Assembly: GCA_946479055.1 (NCBI GenBank) | Contig: CAMLEX010000087.1 | Span: forward strand, 1-11,451 | DNA: 11,451 bases | DNA from: an uncultured Bacteroidota bacterium | GTDB lineage: Bacteria; Bacteroidota; Bacteroidia; Chitinophagales; Chitinophagaceae | Reading direction: 5' to 3' | Part shown: positions 1 through 5,717 of the stretch, in pieces | How the letters are laid out: each line of letters opens with the position of its first letter | How positions within the stretch are numbered: the stretch's first letter is position 1 | Program-made: the position numbers and the translations under genes | The notes under the pieces: model-generated | Told to the model about the DNA's origin: nothing | Databases searched by the model: none | What the model saw: the letters and a program-made list of their open reading frames with translations, nothing else

Positions 1-26
1 TCCTTTATAAATACCGCTCATAAAGT

Positions 27-530
27 TCAATTTTCTGTTTCGGGGAAATAACTTTCCGGCGTTCCAAGCAGGAATCCGACGTACTTCCAAAAGTGGAACA
101 GACCCTGAACTTCTTCATCAGTGGGTTTCATTCCCAATCTGCGCAAACCATCTAAGAAAATGATGGAGAAACCAAGATTTGTTGCGAGCATATCCCACTG
201 GTTGAGCGGCGCTCCCCAATCTTCTTCCTGCCATTTTCCTTTTTGCACATTTATCATCTTGCCGGCAACAGGTTCATAAAGCATATTAGCTTCATTCAAT
301 AGTTGCATTGTGAGTGGCAACTTGCCATGAATGAATTCTGCGCCTGATTCTACGGGCTCATTAAAACCGTCCTCTTTAATAGTGGCTATGCGTCCGCCAG
401 CTACAGGGCTTGCTTCCAGCAGACAAACATGATAGCCTGCTGCCAGCAGGTCTTTCATAGCTATTAAACCAGCGGCTCCGGCGCCAATGATGATAATATC
501 ATATTTCGTATCGGGTGAATTGTTTATCAT
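27..530 (-). CDS. Chimeric ORF: flavin amine oxidase N-terminus joined to a DUF2236 (MpaB-type) fragment
   Basis: Residues 1-100 look like the FAD-binding start of a flavin-containing amine oxidase. There is a beta strand and dinucleotide motif (IIIIGAGAAG, 13-22), an acidic residue ending the second strand (LLEAS, 37-41), the GGRI motif (45-48) and a GAEFIHG segment (63-69). That family is normally about 350-450 residues, and no substrate domain follows. From about residue 105 the sequence (GAPLNQWDML, then GLRRLGMKPTDEE and FWKYVGFLLGTPE) resembles the middle of DUF2236/MpaB-type oxygenases. The join lies near 210-233. The frame stops at TGA 27-29. Removing one A from the preceding AAAA run would read on as IELYERYL, plausible for DUF2236, before another stop. 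Family assignments are from memory of motifs. The product is probably non-functional, arising from a deletion between two genes or from misassembly near the contig end. Confidence 0.6.
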   Translation of the reverse strand: MINNSPDTKYDIIIIGAGAAGLIAMKDLLAAGYHVCLLEASPVAGGRIATIKEDGFNEPVESGAEFIHGKLPLTMQLLNEANMLYEPVAGKMINVQKGKWQEEDWGAPLNQWDMLATNLGFSIIFLDGLRRLGMKPTDEEVQGLFHFWKYVGFLLGTPESYFPETEN

Positions 531-882
531 GAAATTTATCTTTTGTATTGTTGAGTGACGGATGGTGAAAATAAAATCACCAGCTTATGTTCAAAATCTG
601 TTCCATATAGCTCAAAAAAATTTTGTTCTTTCAATACACTTATTATAAGTATTTATTTCTCTCTCGTATCTTATTATTGTTTCATATCCGTGTTAATGTT
701 GCTCAGGGCTATATTGATCAATGGCTGCCGGATGGAAGCGGATACCCCGCTGAGGCTTGTGCGTTGACTCGTGGCGGAGTAGTAGCGTACAGCCGGAACT
801 ACCGCTGAGCTATGCACGGCAGTTCACAGCCCCACCTTTTTTTATTAATAGCAAACTAAAACCGGATACACAAAATCTTTTT
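531..882. other. Gene-free spacer between helicase and chimeric ORF
   Basis: No convincing gene was found in these 352 bases. The part nearest the chimeric ORF (541-720) is AT-rich, with 601-660 only 20% GC. From about 721 to 830 the GC content jumps to 61% and several short hairpins occur (listed separately). The short open frames here show no recognisable protein signature and overlap one another, so I leave them out. Confidence 0.6.
721..835. repeat. GC-rich structured block, possible dispersed repeat or structured RNA
   Basis: The block is 61% GC (67 of 110 bases in 721-830) inside a spacer of 20-35% GC. It contains three potential hairpins: AGCGG/CCGCT at 737-751 (5-nt loop), GCGGAGTAGT/ACTACCGC at 774-805 (one bulge), and GAACTACCG/CGGCAGTTC at 796-825 (one A-C mismatch, 12-nt loop). 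The last two overlap, so they are mutually exclusive. On the plus strand a T7 run (837-843) follows 11 nt after the last stem. The sharp composition change and stacked stems suggest a mobile intergenic repeat or an RNA element. I cannot name a family. Confidence 0.35.
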
Positions 883-2712
883 CTACATCTCAAACTCCCA
901 CACAGTCCTGTAAGTCCCATGTTGTTCGATATACGTTAAGAAGGCATTGTAAAAAGCATCGGCGCCAATAGTGGCGCTGTCGCCAATAACATAGAGTTGT
1001 TCTTTGGCACGGGTAATGGCCACATTCATCCGGCGGTAATCTTTTAAAAACCCGATATCACCATCGTCGTTGCTGCGTACCAGCGATACAATGATGTTTT
1101 CTTTTTCCTGCCCCTGGAAGCTATCAATGGTACTGATGCGAAGTGGTTTTGATAAAACTTCTTTGGCAGCTGTTACCTGGCCGGAATAAGGAGAAATAAT
1201 AGCTGTTACTAAAGGATTCAGCGATTCTGTTTCGAACAATTTTTGAATGATGCGCACTTCTCCCTCGTTTTGTAAACTGGTGCCGTCGGGGCCATGCTCT
1301 TCACTATAACCGGAGCCGGCTGTATCAATGAAAGTCAGGTGCACACCCGTGTTGTGCAAATGGGCAGCAGTAAGCAAAAGACTATTGTAAAAATAATTAC
1401 TGCTGAATCCGGCAATCGCTTCTCTCATCCTGTACTGCGTATTGAGAAGAAAAGTTGTACCGACTTTTTCAATAGCCGTTTCTAAAACAGAACGGTTGAA
1501 ACCTAAACGGGCAGCTTCATGGCTTAATACTGTGGGAGGAAGTTGCCAATGATCTCCGGCCAGCACTATCCTTTGCGCAAGTGGAAAAATACACCAGGCC
1601 AATGGTTCAATACATTGTCCTGCTTCGTCAATGACAAGTGTTTGAAAACGGAGATGATCAATACCGGCATCATACAATCCGATAGGTGTACCTGCAATCA
1701 CTTCCGCTTCTTCAAATAGTTTTTCTTCATTGTAAGCCTGCAGTTTTTTTATTTCGATCCGGATGTTTTTTACTTCTTTAAATAAAAGATTTCGTTGTTC
1801 CCTTTCTGCTTTGCCAAAACTACGTTTGTATTTCAGAGCCATCTTCCGGAACTCTTCGGCTCTTATTTTTAATTGCTTGATCTCTTTTTGTTGTTTGCTG
1901 TTGGCTAGTTTGCCTTCCGGCGTATGTGAAAAAACAATTTCATCTACTTTGCTGGCATTGCCAACTCTTAATACCTTAATGCCCTGCAGAATCAGACCTT
2001 TGGCAATATTATCAACGGCTGTATTGCTGGGAGCAGATACCAATATTTTTTCACCGGCTTTAATAAGTTGCAGGATAGCTTCAATCAGCGTAGTGGTTTT
2101 ACCAGTGCCCGGCGGACCATGAACAATGGTGATTTGTTCATTTTGTATAATAGCGGCAACAGCCTGTTGCTGACTTTCATTCAACCGTTGATTGCGAAAT
2201 TGCAGCGAACTATTTTTTATTGCAGGTGTAGCAGTCGCTTTTGTTGTGGTATCATGTAACGCTTCAAATAGTTTGAATAAAGGTTTATTGTTTTCCAGTT
2301 CATTCAGCACTTTTTTCATAATGCTGGTTGTCCGGGTATCGGGAGCCAGCTTAATGCCAACGCCATCATCTTCTATCCAATCAGGAAAGTCAGGGGCAAA
2401 CAACCGAAATTCTCCTGTCTTACCATCTAAACTCATCAATACACCTTTAAGCGGTTCTTCGCCTGCTATAAAACATTCAATGGCTGCACCGTCTTTAAAC
2501 AGGTTTGCTTCTGGCGGAAAGCTGAGTTTAAAACTGATTTCGGGATAATCGGCGTAACCAAAATTTCTGCGTGTAACGATGATAGGATGCAGGGCAAGTC
2601 CTTCAGCCTTTAATTGTCTTAATGTATGCTGTTGATCTAAGCTATATCGCTGCACCTGTTCTTTTTCTTCCAGGTCGATGCATTGTAATAATGTTTGAAT
2701 GTGCGGATGCAT
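883..2712 (-). CDS. Superfamily 1 DNA/RNA helicase (DNA2/NAM7/IGHMBP2-like)
   Basis: This is a 609-residue ATP-dependent helicase with the full SF1B motif set. It has a Q-like motif LNESQQQAV (177-185), Walker A GPPGTGKTT (199-207), motif Ia SAPSNTAVDN (226-235), Walker B DEAGQ (362-366), motif III GDHWQLPP (386-393), QYRM (426-429), motif V TIDSFQGQEKE (528-538) and motif VI RRMNVAITRAK (560-570). A Lys/Glu-rich helical stretch at about 270-335, between motifs Ia and II, fits the stalk of Upf1/IGHMBP2 enzymes. Residues 1-120 form an N-terminal domain like the OB-type 1B region of that group. Such enzymes unwind nucleic acid 5'-3'; the bacterial members are poorly characterised and the substrate here is unknown. 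Length and motifs indicate an intact cytoplasmic protein. It is transcribed alone, divergent from the oxidoreductase at 3060, with a structured leader. Confidence 0.93.
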   Translation of the reverse strand: MHPHIQTLLQCIDLEEKEQVQRYSLDQQHTLRQLKAEGLALHPIIVTRRNFGYADYPEISFKLSFPPEANLFKDGAAIECFIAGEEPLKGVLMSLDGKTGEFRLFAPDFPDWIEDDGVGIKLAPDTRTTSIMKKVLNELENNKPLFKLFEALHDTTTKATATPAIKNSSLQFRNQRLNESQQQAVAAIIQNEQITIVHGPPGTGKTTTLIEAILQLIKAGEKILVSAPSNTAVDNIAKGLILQGIKVLRVGNASKVDEIVFSHTPEGKLANSKQQKEIKQLKIRAEEFRKMALKYKRSFGKAEREQRNLLFKEVKNIRIEIKKLQAYNEEKLFEEAEVIAGTPIGLYDAGIDHLRFQTLVIDEAGQCIEPLAWCIFPLAQRIVLAGDHWQLPPTVLSHEAARLGFNRSVLETAIEKVGTTFLLNTQYRMREAIAGFSSNYFYNSLLLTAAHLHNTGVHLTFIDTAGSGYSEEHGPDGTSLQNEGEVRIIQKLFETESLNPLVTAIISPYSGQVTAAKEVLSKPLRISTIDSFQGQEKENIIVSLVRSNDDGDIGFLKDYRRMNVAITRAKEQLYVIGDSATIGADAFYNAFLTYIEQHGTYRTVWEFEM

Positions 2713-2741
2713 GCGGTGAAAATAGGGAGGATAGGAGGAAT

Positions 2742-2777
2742 AAAAAAATGCGGGGATGCTGAGATCTTATATCCCCG
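2742..2777 (-). terminator. Terminator-like hairpin in the helicase leader
   Basis: Read on the minus strand, a 7-bp perfect stem (CGGGGAT/ATCCCCG, 13-nt loop) is followed two bases later by seven T residues, the form of an intrinsic terminator. It ends 30 nt before the helicase start codon, and no minus-strand gene lies upstream within the divergent region. It may therefore act as an attenuator, or end a short leader RNA. The remaining leader is pyrimidine-rich with two CCTCC runs and no ribosome binding site. Confidence 0.5.
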
Positions 2778-2840
2778 TGCTTATATCCGGATTCGTTGTC
2801 TTAGTTAGCATTCAGCAATAAAAATTATCCCTGTTTATTT

Positions 2841-2896
2841 CTTTGTTAAAGAACGATTTGAATGATTGTAAAAATCGCTACCCATTTTTAACAAAG
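2841..2896. repeat. Nested inverted repeat in the divergent promoter region
   Basis: The outer arms CTTTGTTAAA (2841-2850) and TTTAACAAAG (2887-2896) are perfect 10-bp complements. Inside them, CGATTT (2854-2859) and AAATCG (2872-2877) form a second 6-bp stem with a 12-nt loop. The right outer arm overlaps a minus-strand TAnnTTTG box. This could be an operator pair that loops the promoter, or a stem in the helicase leader RNA. Confidence 0.5.
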
Positions 2897-2899
2897 CTA
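2892..2899 (-). promoter_or_regulatory. Candidate Bacteroidota -7 box for the helicase
   Basis: The minus strand reads TAGCTTTG, an exact match to TAnnTTTG of the Bacteroidota primary sigma factor. I see no good TTTG at the expected 19-23 nt upstream, so the call is weak. If used, it gives a leader of roughly 170 nt containing the terminator-like hairpin. Confidence 0.3.
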
Positions 2900-3059
2900 T
2901 AAAATCCGCGGCAGAAGGGATACCAGCGAACAATAGTAGCCGGTAAGGAGTATATGACTTACATATTTAACCTGAAAAAACATTTTGTGTTAGCTTTATG
3001 GTGAGAAAGAAACAATTATAATCTTTAGCTCGTTCCCTTTATTAACAACGATTAACAGA

Positions 3060-4436
3060 ATGTCATTACGCCAGTTTATAACAGCCCGGAAGTTATTAAG
3101 ACCTTTTACCGTAGTAAAAAATACAGCCGTATATGGATGGAAAGAAGTTGCCAGAAAATTTGGTCTTCATGAGGATCTTTATTTCAACCCGGCGCATAAA
3201 AAACTTTCAAAACCTGTTAATGTAATACTGATAGGAGCGGGGCATCGCGGTTCCAACTATGCCAGCTATGCCATTAAAAATCCTGCGGAAATGAAAATAG
3301 TGGCCGTAGCAGATCCTAATTCTCATAGGAGACAAAAAATGGCTAAGCAATATAAACTTGACGCGGAGATGTGTTTTCACTCCTGGGAAGAAGTTTTTAA
3401 TAAGGAAAAATTTGCAGATGCGGTGATCATCGCCACACCTGATCAATTGCACACGGCGCCCTGTCTTAAAGCTTTGGACGCAGGATATGATGTATTACTC
3501 GAAAAGCCCATTGCTCCTACAGAAGATGAGTGCCGCCAGATATTGGCAAAAGCAAAAGAAACAGGTCGTATAGTGGGTGTTTGCCATGTGCTACGCTATA
3601 CACCTTATTTCCGTGAGCTAAAAGAAATACTGGATGCAAAGATGATTGGTGAAGTGATCAGCGTTCAGCACCTCGAACCAATCGAACATATTCACATGAG
3701 CCATTCGTATGTAAGAGGTAACTGGAGAAACAGCAAGATTGCCACCCCGATTATTCTTGCCAAATCCTGTCATGATACCGATATTATACGGTGGCTGGTG
3801 AATGATGCTGCTGATAATGTACACTGTTTTGGAAATTTAAAATGGTTTAAAAATGCGAACGCACCTGAAGGAAGTACAGAGCGCTGCACAGATGGCTGTG
3901 CTGTAGAACATGACTGTCCTTATTCCGCCTTGCAGATCTATTACCGTGACAGAAAAAGATTATATGTATTCGATCTGCCGGAAGACAAAAGCAAATGGGA
4001 TAAAATTATCATGCATGGATTGAAGACGACTGACTATGGCCGCTGTGTTTACCGGATGGATAATGATCAGCCTGATCATCTCACTGTAAATATTTTATTT
4101 AAACACGGGGTGACGGCTGCTTTTTCTATGGAAGCTTTTGTTTCTTATGAAGGCAGGCGCACAAGAATCATGGGTTCTATGGGCGATATCACAGGCGATA
4201 TGGAAAGCTTTACACTTACTACATTCAAAACCGGGAAAAGAACAACCTGGAGCATGAAAACAGATGCGCATGGTGGCGGCGATCATCCACTTGTAAAAGA
4301 TTGGATACAGGCAGTCGGACAACAGGATCCGGCTTTACTCAGTTCTTCTATAGATGTATCCGTTGAAAGCCATATTATGGCATTCGCGGCAGAAAGAAGC
4401 CGGCTTAGCAGAACCATTGAGGATATTGTACTTTAA
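3060..4436 (+). CDS. Gfo/Idh/MocA-family NAD(P)-dependent oxidoreductase
   Basis: This 458-residue protein probably oxidises or reduces a sugar, sugar acid or cyclitol with NAD(P). The Rossmann fold starts at about residue 52, with VILIGAGHRG (55-64) and the second-strand acid in VADPN (83-87). The family EKP motif is at 148-150, with catalytic Lys149, and a KSCHDTD segment (235-241) occupies the usual C-terminal active-site position. Three cysteines in CTDGCAVEHDC (276-286), followed by PYSA, mark a subgroup of the family and could bind a metal. About 50 residues precede the Rossmann fold; they are basic and show no signal peptide or Tat motif, so the protein is likely cytoplasmic. The start is the ATG after a purine-rich leader without a Shine-Dalgarno sequence, as usual in this phylum. 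It appears monocistronic. The substrate cannot be told from sequence. Confidence 0.88.
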   Translation: MSLRQFITARKLLRPFTVVKNTAVYGWKEVARKFGLHEDLYFNPAHKKLSKPVNVILIGAGHRGSNYASYAIKNPAEMKIVAVADPNSHRRQKMAKQYKLDAEMCFHSWEEVFNKEKFADAVIIATPDQLHTAPCLKALDAGYDVLLEKPIAPTEDECRQILAKAKETGRIVGVCHVLRYTPYFRELKEILDAKMIGEVISVQHLEPIEHIHMSHSYVRGNWRNSKIATPIILAKSCHDTDIIRWLVNDAADNVHCFGNLKWFKNANAPEGSTERCTDGCAVEHDCPYSALQIYYRDRKRLYVFDLPEDKSKWDKIIMHGLKTTDYGRCVYRMDNDQPDHLTVNILFKHGVTAAFSMEAFVSYEGRRTRIMGSMGDITGDMESFTLTTFKTGKRTTWSMKTDAHGGGDHPLVKDWIQAVGQQDPALLSSSIDVSVESHIMAFAAERSRLSRTIEDIVL

Positions 4437-4467
4437 TCTTTGAAGCTGTTTAGATTTTATGACTTTT

Positions 4468-4533
4468 GCCAAGAATTACACGAATTGACACCAATTAAGT
4501 TTTTTCTTTCGTGAAATTTGTGCAATTCGTGGC
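4468..4533. terminator. Long imperfect inverted repeat between convergent genes; likely bidirectional terminator
   Basis: The left arm begins GCCAAGAATTACACGAATT (4468) and the right arm ends AATTTGTGCAATTCGTGGC (4533). They pair over about 25 bp with a few mismatches around a T-rich loop (TTTTTTCTTTC, about 4500-4510). The element lies between two converging genes, 32 nt after one stop and 47 nt before the other, as expected for a terminator serving both. The GAATT/CACGAATT pattern also suggests a dispersed palindromic repeat. Confidence 0.6.
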
Positions 4534-4580
4534 TTGAACTACTAATCAAAGCAATCTTCATATAACAGCAACTTATTTGT

Positions 4581-4997
4581 TTAAACTTTTATCATTACGC
4601 TTCCGGCCATCAGATCATGTATAGCCCGCCGCTCTTTGTTGGAATGAATGGTAACAAAAGAAACCCAGCCCAGCGCAATCTTAAGTATATAACGAAGCAA
4701 AGCCTGGAAGATATTTATTCGTTTTGTGGTACCCTCATGTTGCCTCACACGTATTCCCTTGACTAAATTGCCAAGTGTACAGCCCAATGAGGTGCAAACA
4801 GGTTCATAAGCGGCCCAAAGGCCAACGAATAATGTTATCCTTACCCAATCCGGCACGTTCTCATACCGGTCAAGTACGGATGCAAAAACAAACATAAGTA
4901 TAACGATCAGGATAAGATCAATAAAAGAGGATTGAACCCTGTCTCCCAAAAGAGGATATTCAACCTGGTCGGTATTTTCTGTAACGATGCCTTGCAT
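4581..4997 (-). CDS. RDD-family membrane protein
   Basis: This 138-residue integral membrane protein has hydrophobic stretches at about 24-41, 52-68 and 98-117. It fits the RDD family: LGDRVQSSFIDL (17-28) supplies the Arg and first Asp of the signature, TLGNLVKGIRV (74-84) is the conserved loop after the second helix, and RRAIHDLMAGSVMI (123-136) carries the last Asp at the usual position. RDD proteins are small inner-membrane proteins, mostly of unknown role; some have been linked to ion transport. The length is typical and the gene looks intact. It stands alone, convergent with the oxidoreductase, with a decayed MORN-like fragment 50 nt upstream on the same strand. No promoter is evident. 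Confidence 0.82.
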   Translation of the reverse strand: MQGIVTENTDQVEYPLLGDRVQSSFIDLILIVILMFVFASVLDRYENVPDWVRITLFVGLWAAYEPVCTSLGCTLGNLVKGIRVRQHEGTTKRINIFQALLRYILKIALGWVSFVTIHSNKERRAIHDLMAGSVMIKV

Positions 4998-5047
4998 AAG
5001 CGGTATAAATATGTTTCTTTTTCCTTAGAAATCATAATTCCGCTTTA

Positions 5048-5197
5048 TTAAACCTCTGGCTTTTCTTCAGCAACGTTTTTAAAATAGACAATTAGGTTCC
5101 CATGTAGTTTACCGTTTAACAATGCACCTTCATTTTGTATTCGTCCGCTATTATAATAATCAATATACCTGCCGCTGTAAGGTCTGTCATCCAGGTA
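5048..5197 (-). pseudogene. MORN/YwqK-like repeat protein fragment (C-terminal remnant)
   Basis: The minus strand encodes 49 residues ending at TAA 5048-5050. They include DDRPYSGRYIDYYNSGRI, then EGALLNGKLHGNLIVYF. This is the G/Y-rich pattern of MORN-variant repeats, in which xYSGxYxxYYxxGxIxxEGxxxNGxLHG recurs, as in YwqK-type proteins. An in-frame TAG (5198-5200) lies directly upstream and no start codon precedes the similarity, so only a C-terminal piece of about one and a half repeats survives. Family members carry several repeats. YwqK-type proteins are annotated as antitoxin-like, but the function is poorly established. It was probably once a neighbour of the RDD gene and is now dead. 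Confidence 0.6.
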
Positions 5198-5306
5198 CTA
5201 AACGGGATTTTCATGACCATCTATTCAGGCTTGGAACCTTTTTAAGCAATCAGTCTTTGGTGAAAATATAGTTCGGGGAAAATGGGTTGAATTTTTTTTA
5301 TCCACT

Positions 5307-5353
5307 TACTTTGAAATACAAAGTACTTTTATTTAACTTTGAAACACAAAGTA
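5307..5353 (+). promoter_or_regulatory. Tandem dyad operators overlapping a promoter
   Basis: Two near-identical 28-bp units lie head to tail (5308-5335 and 5336-5363). Each contains an inverted repeat: TACTTTG-AAATA-CAAAGTA at 5307-5325 and AACTTTG-AAACA-CAAAGTA at 5335-5353. A perfect palindrome AAAGTACTTT also recurs at 5320-5329 and 5348-5357. The 28-bp phasing places one dyad over the -33 box and spacer and the other over the -7 box and transcription start. That is the layout expected for a dimeric repressor, but no regulator gene is present nearby. Confidence 0.65.
5310..5341 (+). promoter_or_regulatory. Bacteroidota-type promoter of a decayed operon
   Basis: The -33 box TTTG (5310-5313) and -7 box TAACTTTG (5334-5341), a perfect TAnnTTTG, are separated by 20 nt, the standard Bacteroidota spacing. 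Transcription would start near 5348, only about 13 nt before the ATG of the 20-codon ORF. It may also drive the DUF4153 gene 370 nt downstream. Confidence 0.65.
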
Positions 5354-5360
5354 CTTTTAA

Positions 5361-5423
5361 ATGAAAGGGACTCCGGATTATTCGGGATACAGACTTATAA
5401 AGCTAAATTATCAATCACAATGA
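5361..5423 (+). other. 20-codon ORF, possible remnant of the first operon gene or a leader peptide
   Basis: ATG at 5361 opens a 20-residue frame (MKGTPDYSGYRLIKLNYQSQ) ending at TGA 5421-5423. It overlaps the next start codon as ATGA (5420-5423), typical of translational coupling. It begins at the expected distance from the promoter. It could be the in-frame deletion remnant of an upstream gene, such as a small regulator, or simply chance. Confidence 0.3.
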
Positions 5424-5659
5424 CACAGAGAAACAATTTAACAACACAGCCAATTCATCCAGCTTCATTAGGTAAACGCATGTTGCAGGGCGCAGGGATT
5501 GCTTTAATCCTGATTGTAAATCGAAAAAAAGTATAGGAATGAAATGCTCTGTTGTATTCCCATAAATCCAATCAATCCTATAAATCCCGGTTCTGACTAT
5601 ACATCATTGTGCTATGGTTTGGTACTGTTTTGGGATTAAATGGAACGTGGTGGGATTGA
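5420..5659 (+). pseudogene. Small membrane-protein gene with internal deletion
   Basis: The 5' part (ATG 5420) encodes a normal start with HPASLGKRMLQGAGIALILI, then runs into VNRKKV and a TAG (5534-5536). Downstream, in the same frame, 5597-5659 encodes LYIIVLWFGTVLGLNGTWWD and a stop. From memory, these two pieces match the start and end of a small Bacteroidota membrane protein of roughly 100 residues; I have no family name. The middle is missing and is replaced by about 60 nt with stops, including an ATAAATCC repeat pair 18 nt apart. The gene is therefore broken. It sat second behind the dyad promoter and 58 nt before the DUF4153 gene, so all three were probably one operon. Confidence 0.55.
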
Positions 5660-5671
5660 ACGGTTCTGACT
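5588..5671. repeat. 11-bp direct repeats bracketing the C-terminal gene fragment
   Basis: CGGTTCTGACT occurs at 5588-5598 and again at 5661-5671, immediately before and after the surviving 3' fragment of the broken membrane-protein gene. The left copy is preceded by CAATCCTATAAATCC, a short motif that itself recurs with an 18-nt period. The repeats may mark the deletion or insertion event. Confidence 0.5.
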
Positions 5672-5717
5672 GATCCAAATGAAAGATTTTGACTAAAAAG
5701 TTTTAAAGTATATATAC

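Larger units (their letters stand above)
2713..3059. other. Divergent control region between helicase and oxidoreductase
   Basis: These 347 bases must carry the promoters of both flanking genes. No gene was found. They hold a terminator-like hairpin close to the helicase start, a nested dyad at 2841-2896 and a perfect minus-strand TAnnTTTG box at 2892-2899 (all listed separately). For the plus-strand gene the nearest match to the Bacteroidota -7 box is TAGCTTTA at 2991-2998, one mismatch, without a convincing TTTG 20 nt upstream. Confidence 0.55.
4998..5717. other. Spacer rich in gene remnants and regulatory repeats
   Basis: These 720 bases contain no intact gene that I can defend. They hold a MORN/YwqK-like fragment on the minus strand, a strong plus-strand promoter with tandem dyads, a 20-codon ORF, a membrane-protein gene with an internal deletion, and a pair of 11-bp direct repeats. 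Each is listed separately. The composition is AT-rich. Confidence 0.65.

Noticed and set aside
795..825. Minus strand reads ATAGCTCAGCGGTAG, like the D-arm of a tRNA
   Set aside because: No matching D-stem partner, anticodon arm or TTCGA T-loop follows at the required spacing, so it is not a tRNA gene.
555..939. Three overlapping plus-strand open frames of 60-70 codons
   Set aside because: They overlap one another and the helicase end, cross the sharp composition step and show no protein-like motif.
2730..2765. AGGAGG followed by an ATG on the plus strand
   Set aside because: The frame stops after four codons, and Bacteroidota rarely depend on such a site. It is the complement of the helicase leader.
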